This document shows, piece after piece, positions 1 to 7,615 of a stretch of DNA of 10,471 nucleotides. The notes under the pieces were generated by a model. The model had not been told where the DNA came from. It was given only the letters and a program-made list of their open reading frames with translations, and did not search any database. Position 1 is the first letter of the stretch, and each line of letters begins with the position of its first letter. Source of the DNA: JBBDXI01 sp040902425 (GTDB taxonomy: Bacteria; Planctomycetota; Phycisphaerae; Phycisphaerales; UBA1924); contig JBBDXI010000117.1 in the NCBI GenBank assembly GCA_040902425.1, positions 1-10,471 on the forward strand, written 5' to 3'. Both the position numbers and the translations under genes were made by a program.

Positions 1-2103
<2,103 letters not shown>

Positions 2104-2107
<4 letters not shown>

Positions 2108-3099
2108 GGCTTTCGCGCGACCAGGACCTTCGTGATCGTGGGGATGACGTCCCGGACCGAGATGTCGGTGAAGCCCCGTTCGCGGACGACTTGCGAGAGC
2201 CCGCCAGGGGTGAGGGCGGGGGCGTCGGGGTCCATCAGCACCGCCGCGAGCAGCCACAGCGCGGCCGAGGCGGGGCCGGTGCGGTCATCCTCGACCATGA
2301 AGTCGTGCAGGATGAGCACGCCGCCGGGCTTGAGCGCACCCAGGGCGCGGGTGATCAGGCTCCGGCCTTCCTGCTCGGCGACCGCGCTCAGCAAGTACGA
2401 CATCAGGACCGCGTCCTGCCGGTCCGGCCACGCGCTCGTCAAGGCATTCCCCGGCTGAAAGGTCACGCGATCGGCGAGGCCCGCCTCCTCCGCGACCCGC
2501 TCCGCCATCGGGCGGATGCTCGGGAAATCGATGATCGTCGCGGTTGTCGTCCGATAGCGGCGGCACAGCGATAGCGTGAACGCGCCGGTTCCTCCGCCGA
2601 CGTCCAGGAGTCGTTCACACCCGCTCAGATCCACCAGCTTGGTCAGCACGTGGGCCGGGCCCAGCGACCCCGAGTGCTGCGCCCGACTGAAGCTGTCGGC
2701 CTCGGCCCCGTCGTTCATCAGCTTGTAAAAATCGACGCGATCCCCGCGCAGGGCACGGTCGAGATGCAGGAACGCCGGGTAGATCTGCCGGTCGATCTGG
2801 AAGCGGTAGTAGTCGCCGAAGTACATCGGAGCCGTGCGAACCAGGTACGCTTGACTCGCGGGCGCGTTCCGGTAGCGCCCGTCGGCCTGCTCGAGCAGCC
2901 CGAGGCTGACGCAGGCGGTCAGCAGGGTGCGCAGACGGTTCGGAGCGACCTCGGTCTCGGAGGCGAGCTCATCGAGCGGCTTCGGGCCACTCGCCAGACG
3001 GCTGAACACGTCGAGATTCAGGGCCCCGAACAGCGCCTTGGCGGCCATGAAACCGTAGGCGATGCGGGAGACGTCGCGGACATCCGTGAGCGGTTCCAT
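2104..3099 (-). CDS. SAM-dependent O-methyltransferase-family protein (Methyltransf_2 type)
   Basis: A 331-residue protein with the two-domain layout of plant-type/hydroxyneurosporene and acetylserotonin O-methyltransferases. An N-terminal winged-helix dimerisation domain (about 8-85) is followed by a Rossmann methyltransferase domain. SAM motif I is DVGGGTG at 166-172, the acidic residue after the second strand is D191, and a LKPGG turn lies at 256-260. The family normally has an HD catalytic pair in the segment after the fourth strand; here it reads SYLLSAV (235-241), so the general-base His appears replaced by Ser239. Cytosolic; substrate unknown. An in-frame ATG six bases upstream (3105) would add two residues. 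No clear Shine-Dalgarno sequence is visible. It lies 37 bp or more downstream of the VOC gene on the same strand, so it may be co-transcribed, and it also has its own extended -10 candidate. Its stop shares the CTAG at 2104-2107 with the convergent molybdoenzyme gene. Confidence 0.88.
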
Positions 3100-3123
3100 G
3101 GGCATGCCGTGCGCGGTGGCGGG

Positions 3124-3132
3124 AGTATAGCA
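3124..3132 (-). promoter_or_regulatory. Candidate extended -10 element before the methyltransferase gene
   Basis: Read on the minus strand, this short gap holds TGCTATACT: a TATACT hexamer (5 of 6 matches to TATAAT) preceded by TGn, the extended -10 arrangement. It lies 18 bases before ATG 3105 and 24 before ATG 3099, which would give a very short leader. No good -35 is visible 17 bases upstream. An AT-rich hexamer is unusual in sequence this GC-rich, but short motifs arise by chance. Confidence 0.35.
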
Positions 3133-3142
3133 CCGCGGCGGC

Positions 3143-3949
3143 TCAGCGGGCCGGGCCGGACGGCTGGAGCATGAGCGTCGGGACGCCGCAGGTCCGGTCG
3201 CGCACCGTGAACACATACGTGCCGGGCTTGCGGCCGGGGCGCGCTTCCGAGACATCGAGGCCGGCGTCGCGCAGGCGGGTGGCCGCCGCCGCCGGCTCAT
3301 CCGTGCGCCAGGAGAGGCCCCAGAGGCGGTCCGATCCGGCGGACACCCCGGCCCGGAGGTCGTGGGCCAGCTCCACGATGAGGTCCCCGCAGCGGAAGAA
3401 CATGAGCCGCGCGCCCCACGCGGGATTCGACCGGTCGAGACGCATGTCGAGGCCGAGGCGGGCGCCGTAGAGCGCGGTGGCCCGCTCGGGATCGGGGGTG
3501 CGGATCACGACATGATCCAGTCCCGTCACCCCGCCGGGCGCGGCGGGGGGCGCGGCGGGCAGCGGCGCGTCGCGCTGGATCAGGAAGACGCGCACGCCGT
3601 GGGTCGACGCGGTCGCGGCCCGGGTGCGACGCCAGCGGCGGCGCGCGCCGGTGGCGCGGTCCACGCTCTCCCCGGCGACGACCGGCTCGGGATCGAGGCC
3701 GAGCCGGGTGAGCCGGCGGTGCGCGCGCTCGACGTCGTCCACCGCGAACGCGAGGCTGGCGAGCCCTTCGCCCTGGGCGTCGAGCAGCGCGCGCAGCCGC
3801 GCCNNNNNNNNNNAGACCGCGGTCTCCGCGCCGCCGCCCGCCGCCTCCGCCCGCCAGCACGGCGGCTGGCCGAGCAGGCGTTCGTAGGCGGCGATCCCGG
3901 AATCGAGGTCGCGGATCGCGATGACGACATGGTCGAGCGCGTGAATCAT
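3143..3949 (-). CDS. VOC-family (glyoxalase/bleomycin-resistance fold) two-domain protein, interrupted by an assembly gap
   Basis: A vicinal-oxygen-chelate protein of 268 codons including four unreadable ones. Two tandem betaalphabetabetabeta modules are visible. Module one begins LDHVVIAIRD (metal-ligand candidate His7) and resumes after the gap with ARLRALLDAQGEG. Module two begins LDHVVIRTPD at 144, with His146 and the strand LIVELAHD carrying Glu193 as candidate metal ligands. Members of the superfamily include dioxygenases, isomerases, lyases and glutathione transferases; the reaction here cannot be assigned. The N gap at 3804-3813 falls where module one should have the strand carrying its ligand Glu. 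ATG 3949 is chosen because the VOC fold begins immediately after it and an AAGG lies 7 bases upstream. It is divergent from the dehalogenase gene (64 bp apart) and 43 bp upstream of the methyltransferase gene (37 bp if that gene starts at 3105). Confidence 0.87.
   Translation of the reverse strand: MIHALDHVVIAIRDLDSGIAAYERLLGQPPCWRAEAAGGGAETAVXXXXARLRALLDAQGEGLASLAFAVDDVERAHRRLTRLGLDPEPVVAGESVDRATGARRRWRRTRAATASTHGVRVFLIQRDAPLPAAPPAAPGGVTGLDHVVIRTPDPERATALYGARLGLDMRLDRSNPAWGARLMFFRCGDLIVELAHDLRAGVSAGSDRLWGLSWRTDEPAAAATRLRDAGLDVSEARPGRKPGTYVFTVRDRTCGVPTLMLQPSGPAR
3804..3813. other. Assembly gap of 10 N inside the VOC gene
   Basis: Ten N bases separate two parts of the same reading frame: minus-strand codons ending in the ETAV segment and resuming with ARLRALL. 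The frame is kept across the nominal 10 bases, but the strand and turn normally found between these two segments in VOC modules (about 20-25 residues) are absent. The number of N is therefore probably a placeholder rather than a measured length. Confidence 0.95.
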
Positions 3950-3996
3950 GCGACGGCCTTGTCGCGGAGGGCCTCGCTGGCAGGCACGGTGCGGGA

Positions 3997-4006
3997 AGTG
4001 TAGCAT
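3997..4006. promoter_or_regulatory. Overlapping divergent -10 candidates between the VOC and dehalogenase genes
   Basis: Two promoter-like elements share these bases. On the minus strand TGCTACACT (3997-4005) resembles the TGCTATACT element before the methyltransferase gene and would serve the VOC gene. On the plus strand TAGCAT (4001-4006) lies exactly 7 bases before ATG 4014, the geometry of a leaderless transcript, and that gene lacks a Shine-Dalgarno sequence. Matches to consensus are only 4 of 6, so this is suggestive. Confidence 0.25.
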
Positions 4007-4013
4007 TGTGCCG

Positions 4014-4901
4014 ATGAGCCAGCCGATCTCCGCCGCCGATCCGTACCCGCGGCGGCGCGTCCGAGCGCTCGACACCGAGATGGCCTACGTGGACGCCGGA
4101 GCAGGCGATCCGGTGGTGTTCCTCCACGGCAACCCCACCTCGTCCTACCTCTGGCGCAACGTGATCCCGCACGTCGAGGGCGCCGGCCGCTGCCTCGCGC
4201 CCGACCTCGTGGGCATGGGCGACTCGGGCCGGGCGCCCGCGGGCTCGTATCGCTTCGTGGACCACGCGCGCTACCTCGACGCCTGGTTCGAGGCCGTCGT
4301 CCCGGCGCGCCGGGTGACGCTGGTCGTGCACGACTGGGGCTCGGCCCTGGGCTTTCACTGGGCGCAGCGCCATCCCGAGCGGGTGCGCGGCCTGGTCTAC
4401 ATGGAGGCGCTCGTCCGATCCGTGACGTGGGAGGAGTGGCCGGAGGCGGCGCGGAGGATTTTCCAGGCGATGCGGTCACCCGCCGGCGAGGAGATGGTCC
4501 TCCAGAAGAACGTGTTCGTGGAGCGGATCCTGCCCGCGAGCGTGCTCCGGGGGCTCGGCGAGGCGGAGATGGCGGTCTACCGCCGGCCGTTCCTCGCGCC
4601 CGGGGAGTCGCGGCGGCCGACGCTGACCTGGCCCCGGCAGATCCCGGTCGGCGGCGCCCCCGCCGACGTCGTGGCCATCACGGACGGCTACGCCCGGTGG
4701 CTGGCCGCGGCCGGCGATCTCCCCAAGCTTTTCATCAACGCCGAGCCGGGTACCATCCTCACCGGGGCGCAGCGCGAGTTCTGCCGGAGCTGGCCCAACC
4801 AGCAGGAGATCACGGTGCGGGGCAGCCACTTCATCCAGGAGGATTCGCCGCGCGAGATCGGCGAGGCGGTGGCCGGGTTCGTGCGGGGCTTGCCGCGCTG
4901 A
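4014..4901 (+). CDS. dhaA: Haloalkane dehalogenase (DhaA/HLD-II-like alpha/beta hydrolase)
   Basis: A 295-residue alpha/beta hydrolase, the normal length for haloalkane dehalogenases (EC 3.8.1.5), which hydrolyse carbon-halogen bonds to give an alcohol, halide and a proton. All five catalytic positions of the DhaA type are visible: nucleophile Asp107 in VVHDWGS, halide-binding Trp108 and Asn40 (in LHGNPTSSYLWRN), acid Glu131 (in YMEALVRSVTWEEW), and base His272 (in GSHFIQED). The VHDWGSALGFHWAQRHPERV stretch is close to Rhodococcus DhaA as I remember it. There is no signal peptide, so it is cytosolic. ATG 4014 is chosen because DhaA-like sequence starts just after it; an upstream in-frame ATG (3948) would overlap the divergent VOC gene and add unrelated residues. 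No Shine-Dalgarno is seen. It is a single-gene unit ending 8 bp before a palindromic element. The native substrate is unknown, and the dhaA symbol is by similarity only. Confidence 0.93.
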   Translation: MSQPISAADPYPRRRVRALDTEMAYVDAGAGDPVVFLHGNPTSSYLWRNVIPHVEGAGRCLAPDLVGMGDSGRAPAGSYRFVDHARYLDAWFEAVVPARRVTLVVHDWGSALGFHWAQRHPERVRGLVYMEALVRSVTWEEWPEAARRIFQAMRSPAGEEMVLQKNVFVERILPASVLRGLGEAEMAVYRRPFLAPGESRRPTLTWPRQIPVGGAPADVVAITDGYARWLAAAGDLPKLFINAEPGTILTGAQREFCRSWPNQQEITVRGSHFIQEDSPREIGEAVAGFVRGLPR

Positions 4902-4908
4902 CGCCGCG

Positions 4909-4991
4909 CCCCTCACCCTGCCCTCTCCCCCTCCGGGGGCGAGGGTTCCTTCTCTCCCTCTCCCCTCAGGGGAGAGGGCCGGGGTGAGGGG
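4909..4991. repeat. Nested palindromic C/G-rich repeat between convergent genes; probable bidirectional terminator
   Basis: Outer arms CCCCTCACCC (4909-4918) and GGGTGAGGGG (4982-4991) are perfect inverted copies. Between them lie two local hairpins: 4921-4945 (two 5-bp stem parts with one mismatch and a TCC loop), and 4956-4978, where CCCTCTCCCC pairs perfectly with GGGGAGAGGG around a TCA loop. The element fills the space between the convergent dehalogenase and alpha/beta hydrolase genes (94 bp between stop codons). There is no U-tract, so intrinsic termination would be of the stem-only kind. C/T- and G/A-rich palindromes of this style recur between genes in many GC-rich genomes, but I cannot count copies here. 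Confidence 0.7.
4956..4978. terminator. 10-bp perfect hairpin, candidate bidirectional transcription terminator
   Basis: CCCTCTCCCC and GGGGAGAGGG form a 10-bp stem with a 3-base loop. It lies 55 bases after the dehalogenase stop and 18 bases beyond the alpha/beta hydrolase stop on the other strand, so it could act on transcripts from both sides. The lack of a T-run on either side lowers confidence that it is a classical rho-independent terminator. Confidence 0.5.
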
Positions 4992-4995
4992 TGGT

Positions 4996-5874
4996 CTAAC
5001 CCAGGAAGTTGCGGAGGACGGTCAGGAACTCGTCGAGGCGGTCGTGGTGCAGCCAGTGGCCGGCGTGGTCGAAGCCGGTCGCGGTGGCGTGGCGGAACGG
5101 CTCGGCGCGGCCGTCCTCGGCCGGATTGCCGGACCAGCTCTCCTTCCCGTACAGCAGGAGGGTCGGACAGGTGATGCGCGACCAGAGGAGCGCGATGTCC
5201 CGTGCCCGCATGTCGTAGGGCGGGAACACCCGCACGTAGTTGTCGAACTTCCAGCTATACGTCCCGTCCTCGTTCTGGTTCACCCCGTGCACGGTGAGGT
5301 GGCGCGCCTGCTCGGCGGAAAGGTGCGGGTTCTCCTCCTGCATGCGGCGGAAGGCGTCCTCGATCGAGGCGTAGCGCCGGGGCAGCCGGCCCGCGAGGCG
5401 GCGCTGCTCGCGGATCCACGCGTCCATCCGCTCCGCGATCGTCGTGGAGGAGCGCTCGGCCCGCTTCTGTGGCGAGGGCCCGAGCCCTTCGATGGCCACC
5501 AGCCGGGCCACCGTCTCCGGATAGATCCCCGCGTAGCGGAGCGCGATATTGCCGCCGAGCGAGTGGGCCACGATGGTGACCGGGGCCAGCCGCTGGCCGT
5601 GGATGAGCTGGGCCAGGTCGTAGATGTAGCCGGCCATGGAGTAGCTGCCGTCGGTAGACCACTGGCTGTCGCCGTGGCCGCGCAGGTCCGGCGCGATGAT
5701 GTGCCAGTCGTCCCGGAGCGCGGCGGCGGTCCAGTCCCAGTTGCGGCAGTGGTCGCGGCCGCCGTGGAGCAGCAGGAGCGGCGGCTTGTCGGGGTTGCCC
5801 CAGTCGATATAATGCAGGCGAAGCCGCTGGGAGAAGAAGGTATGTGACGCGGGGCCGGGCATGGCGTCGGTCAC
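4996..5874 (-). CDS. Alpha/beta-fold hydrolase (esterase/lactonase-like)
   Basis: Last gene of the four-gene operon, 292 residues from GTG 5874. Numbered from that start, oxyanion-hole HGG lies at about 37-39, a PDLRGHGDS strand-turn at about 62-70, nucleophile Ser105 in VAHSLGGN, and catalytic His273 in GHWLHH near the C-terminus. The acid is not certain: the usual strand reads LLLYGKESW, putting Glu245 where Asp is typical. A cap domain of about 100 residues separates the nucleophile from the acid. There is no signal peptide. GTG 5874 overlaps the upstream stop as GTGA and has GGAG 7 bases before it; ATG 5862 (four residues shorter) is a real alternative, preceded by GGTGA. Family members hydrolyse esters, lactones, C-C bonds or epoxides, and the substrate cannot be assigned. 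Its coupling to an amidohydrolase suggests a later step of the same degradation route. Confidence 0.88.
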   Translation of the reverse strand: MTDAMPGPASHTFFSQRLRLHYIDWGNPDKPPLLLLHGGRDHCRNWDWTAAALRDDWHIIAPDLRGHGDSQWSTDGSYSMAGYIYDLAQLIHGQRLAPVTIVAHSLGGNIALRYAGIYPETVARLVAIEGLGPSPQKRAERSSTTIAERMDAWIREQRRLAGRLPRRYASIEDAFRRMQEENPHLSAEQARHLTVHGVNQNEDGTYSWKFDNYVRVFPPYDMRARDIALLWSRITCPTLLLYGKESWSGNPAEDGRAEPFRHATATGFDHAGHWLHHDRLDEFLTVLRNFLG

Positions 5875-6938
5875 CGCGTCGCTCCCGCGGTGAGATAGTC
5901 CACCGCGCGGAGGTGGCTCTCGAGCAGGCCGTCGAGCCGGCCCGGCTCGCCGCGGCCCCAGCCGCACTCGGTGGCCACCCCGAAGGCGCCGCCCACCGCG
6001 GCGCGCGCGGTGTCCATGCGCCGGCGGTCGCCCTCGGCGTCGCCGTGGTGGATGAGCCCCAGGTAGAGCCGGGTGCGCTCGGGCAGGCGGAGCCCGCGGA
6101 GCGGGGCGAAGTACTCGGGATCGGTGCGCTCGCGCGGCACCGGCAGGTGGATGAAGTCGAGCGGCCGGGGCGCCCGCTCGACGATCGAGCGCGTGAGCTC
6201 GGCGAGCACGCCCGTGTCGGTCGGCATCACCAGGTGCTGGTCGGCGGGGCTCCCGTAGCAGAGGTGGTAGCCCAGCTCGACGTCGACGGGGACGGCCGCG
6301 CCCAGGCGATCGAGCAGGGCGAAGATCCGCGTCTTGTAGTCGGCGGGACGGGACGGGAAGTAGTTCTCGAACACCAGCACCTCCTGGCAGATGTCCCACT
6401 GGATGCTGAGGTCGCGGTGGGGAATGGCGGCGAGGATCTCGTCGAGCGCCCGCCGCAGCGACCGCTCGTAGACCCGCAGGTAGTCGTCGTGCGCGCGCGG
6501 GCTCACGTACATGCAGGCGCTCGACATGGCGGTGGGCAGGCAGACCTGGAAGCGCAGCCCGGGCGGCACCACGCCCTCCCGGCGCAGCCGGGTGAAGATC
6601 GCCCAGGAGTCGCGCGCGGCCTCCGCGTAGCCGGTCGGGAACTCGACCGCGTCGGGGTCGACGCCGGCCCGGAAGCGCAGCAGATCGGTCCGGCGCAGCA
6701 GCGAGCCGTCCCACTGGCGCAGCTCCAGCAGCCCCGCGTCCGCGTCCACCTCCATCGCGGGATGGCGCTCGAGCATGGTCCGCTGCCAGTAGATCCAGCG
6801 GCGCCGCTCGCCGGTCTCGCCGTCCGGCATCCGGGAGAGGACGGGGCCGAGCGCGGCGGAGAGCCGGCGGAAGACCTCCTCGGTGCTGGCGAGCGGGACG
6901 CTGCCGATGAGATGCGCGAGCCCCGATGCGGCGCTCAT
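5871..6938 (-). CDS. MetE-like (cobalamin-independent methionine synthase C-terminal-like) protein
   Basis: A 355-residue protein of the UROD/MetE-like superfamily, corresponding to a stand-alone catalytic barrel rather than full MetE (about 750 residues). Near the N-terminus IGSVP (11-15) and a PDGETGER loop (38-45) are seen. YHLCYG puts His225 and Cys227 in an H-x-C arrangement, and TECGWGR places Cys325 about 100 residues later, in the same order as the MetE zinc ligands His, Cys and C-terminal Cys. A fourth ligand matching the MetE Glu is not obvious. MetE moves a methyl group from methyltetrahydrofolate to zinc-bound homocysteine; the substrate here is unknown, and other thiol alkyl-transfer or C-S chemistry is possible. 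The ATG at 6938 overlaps the TGA of the upstream ATPase gene (ATGA), and the stop overlaps the next start (GTGA), so translation is probably coupled on both sides. No transit or membrane segments are seen. Confidence 0.8.
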   Translation of the reverse strand: MSAASGLAHLIGSVPLASTEEVFRRLSAALGPVLSRMPDGETGERRRWIYWQRTMLERHPAMEVDADAGLLELRQWDGSLLRRTDLLRFRAGVDPDAVEFPTGYAEAARDSWAIFTRLRREGVVPPGLRFQVCLPTAMSSACMYVSPRAHDDYLRVYERSLRRALDEILAAIPHRDLSIQWDICQEVLVFENYFPSRPADYKTRIFALLDRLGAAVPVDVELGYHLCYGSPADQHLVMPTDTGVLAELTRSIVERAPRPLDFIHLPVPRERTDPEYFAPLRGLRLPERTRLYLGLIHHGDAEGDRRRMDTARAAVGGAFGVATECGWGRGEPGRLDGLLESHLRAVDYLTAGATR

Positions 6939-7615
6939 CTGACCAGGGCCCCGCGGTCGAGCGTGGCCACCCGGTCGGCCACCGCCTCCGCGACGGCCGG
7001 CTCCCGCTCGGTGAGCACGACCGTCGCGCCGGAGGCGCGGAGTGAGGCGATCAGCGCGGCCATGCCCGGGCGATCCTCGAGGGGCAGGCGGCCGAGCGGA
7101 CCGTCGAGGAGCAGCACTCGCGGTGCCAAGGCCAGGGCCTGGGCCAGCTCGAGCCGCGCGAGCCCAGCGGCCGAGAGCTCGTCGCGAGGTCGGCGCGCGT
7201 CGGCGGCGAGCCCGACCCGCTCGAGCAGCGCAGCATCTTGCGCGCGGCCTTCCACGCCGGGCCAGCGGGCCAGGGCCGCGCTGAGCGGGCCCCAGCGCGG
7301 CCAGCGGCGCGCCAGGGTGATCGCCTCCGTGACGGCCAGGGACCAGGGCGGCATGGAGATCTCGCCGACCCGGACCAGCCCCTGCCGGGCCAGCTCGCGC
7401 GGATCCGTGCCCGTGATCTCCCGGCCGTCGTAGATGAGCCGGCCGGACTCGAACGGCAGCGAGCCGGCGAGACAGCGCAGGCCGAGGGTCTTGCCGGCCC
7501 CGGCGGGGCCGCAGAGCGCGAAGATCTCGCCCTCCTCGACGGTGAACGAGAGCGCGTCCAGCGCGGCGACGCCGCCCACGCGGCAGGTGAGCCCGACGAC
7601 TTCCAGGATCCTCAT
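6935..7615 (-). CDS. LivG-like ABC transporter ATPase with degenerate catalytic motifs
   Basis: A 226-residue ABC ATPase closest in pattern to branched-chain amino acid LivG/LivF subunits. Walker A is intact (GPAGAGKT, 36-43). The Q-loop position, normally FQ, reads GE (84-85); the signature LSxGE/LSGGQ reads LSAAG (147-151); Walker B reads VLLLDG, with Gly172 instead of the catalytic Glu; the H-loop, normally IEH, reads TER with Arg204 for His. Walker B Asp171 is kept. Nucleotide binding is plausible, but normal ATP hydrolysis is doubtful. The frame is clean over its full length, so it is not an obvious pseudogene. Both ends form ATGA overlaps with neighbours in the operon. No permease, periplasmic binding protein or second ATPase is in the window. 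It may pair with an intact ATPase encoded elsewhere, or may act as a regulatory nucleotide-binding subunit. Confidence 0.85.
   Translation of the reverse strand: MRILEVVGLTCRVGGVAALDALSFTVEEGEIFALCGPAGAGKTLGLRCLAGSLPFESGRLIYDGREITGTDPRELARQGLVRVGEISMPPWSLAVTEAITLARRWPRWGPLSAALARWPGVEGRAQDAALLERVGLAADARRPRDELSAAGLARLELAQALALAPRVLLLDGPLGRLPLEDRPGMAALIASLRASGATVVLTEREPAVAEAVADRVATLDRGALVR

Noticed and set aside
5241..5263. TGTCGA followed by CGTC, resembling a second ECF42-type promoter
   Set aside because: The spacer is only 13 bases and it lies inside the alpha/beta hydrolase gene on the opposite strand with no gene downstream to drive.
5844..7433. Plus-strand open frame of 529 codons opposite the operon
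   Set aside because: It is antisense to two well-supported genes with 4-bp coupled junctions, and its composition is typical of the complement of GC-rich coding sequence.
6935..7615. Calling the ABC ATPase a complete branched-chain amino acid transporter component
   Set aside because: No permease, binding protein or partner ATPase is present, and several catalytic motifs are lost, so transport function is not supported by the window.
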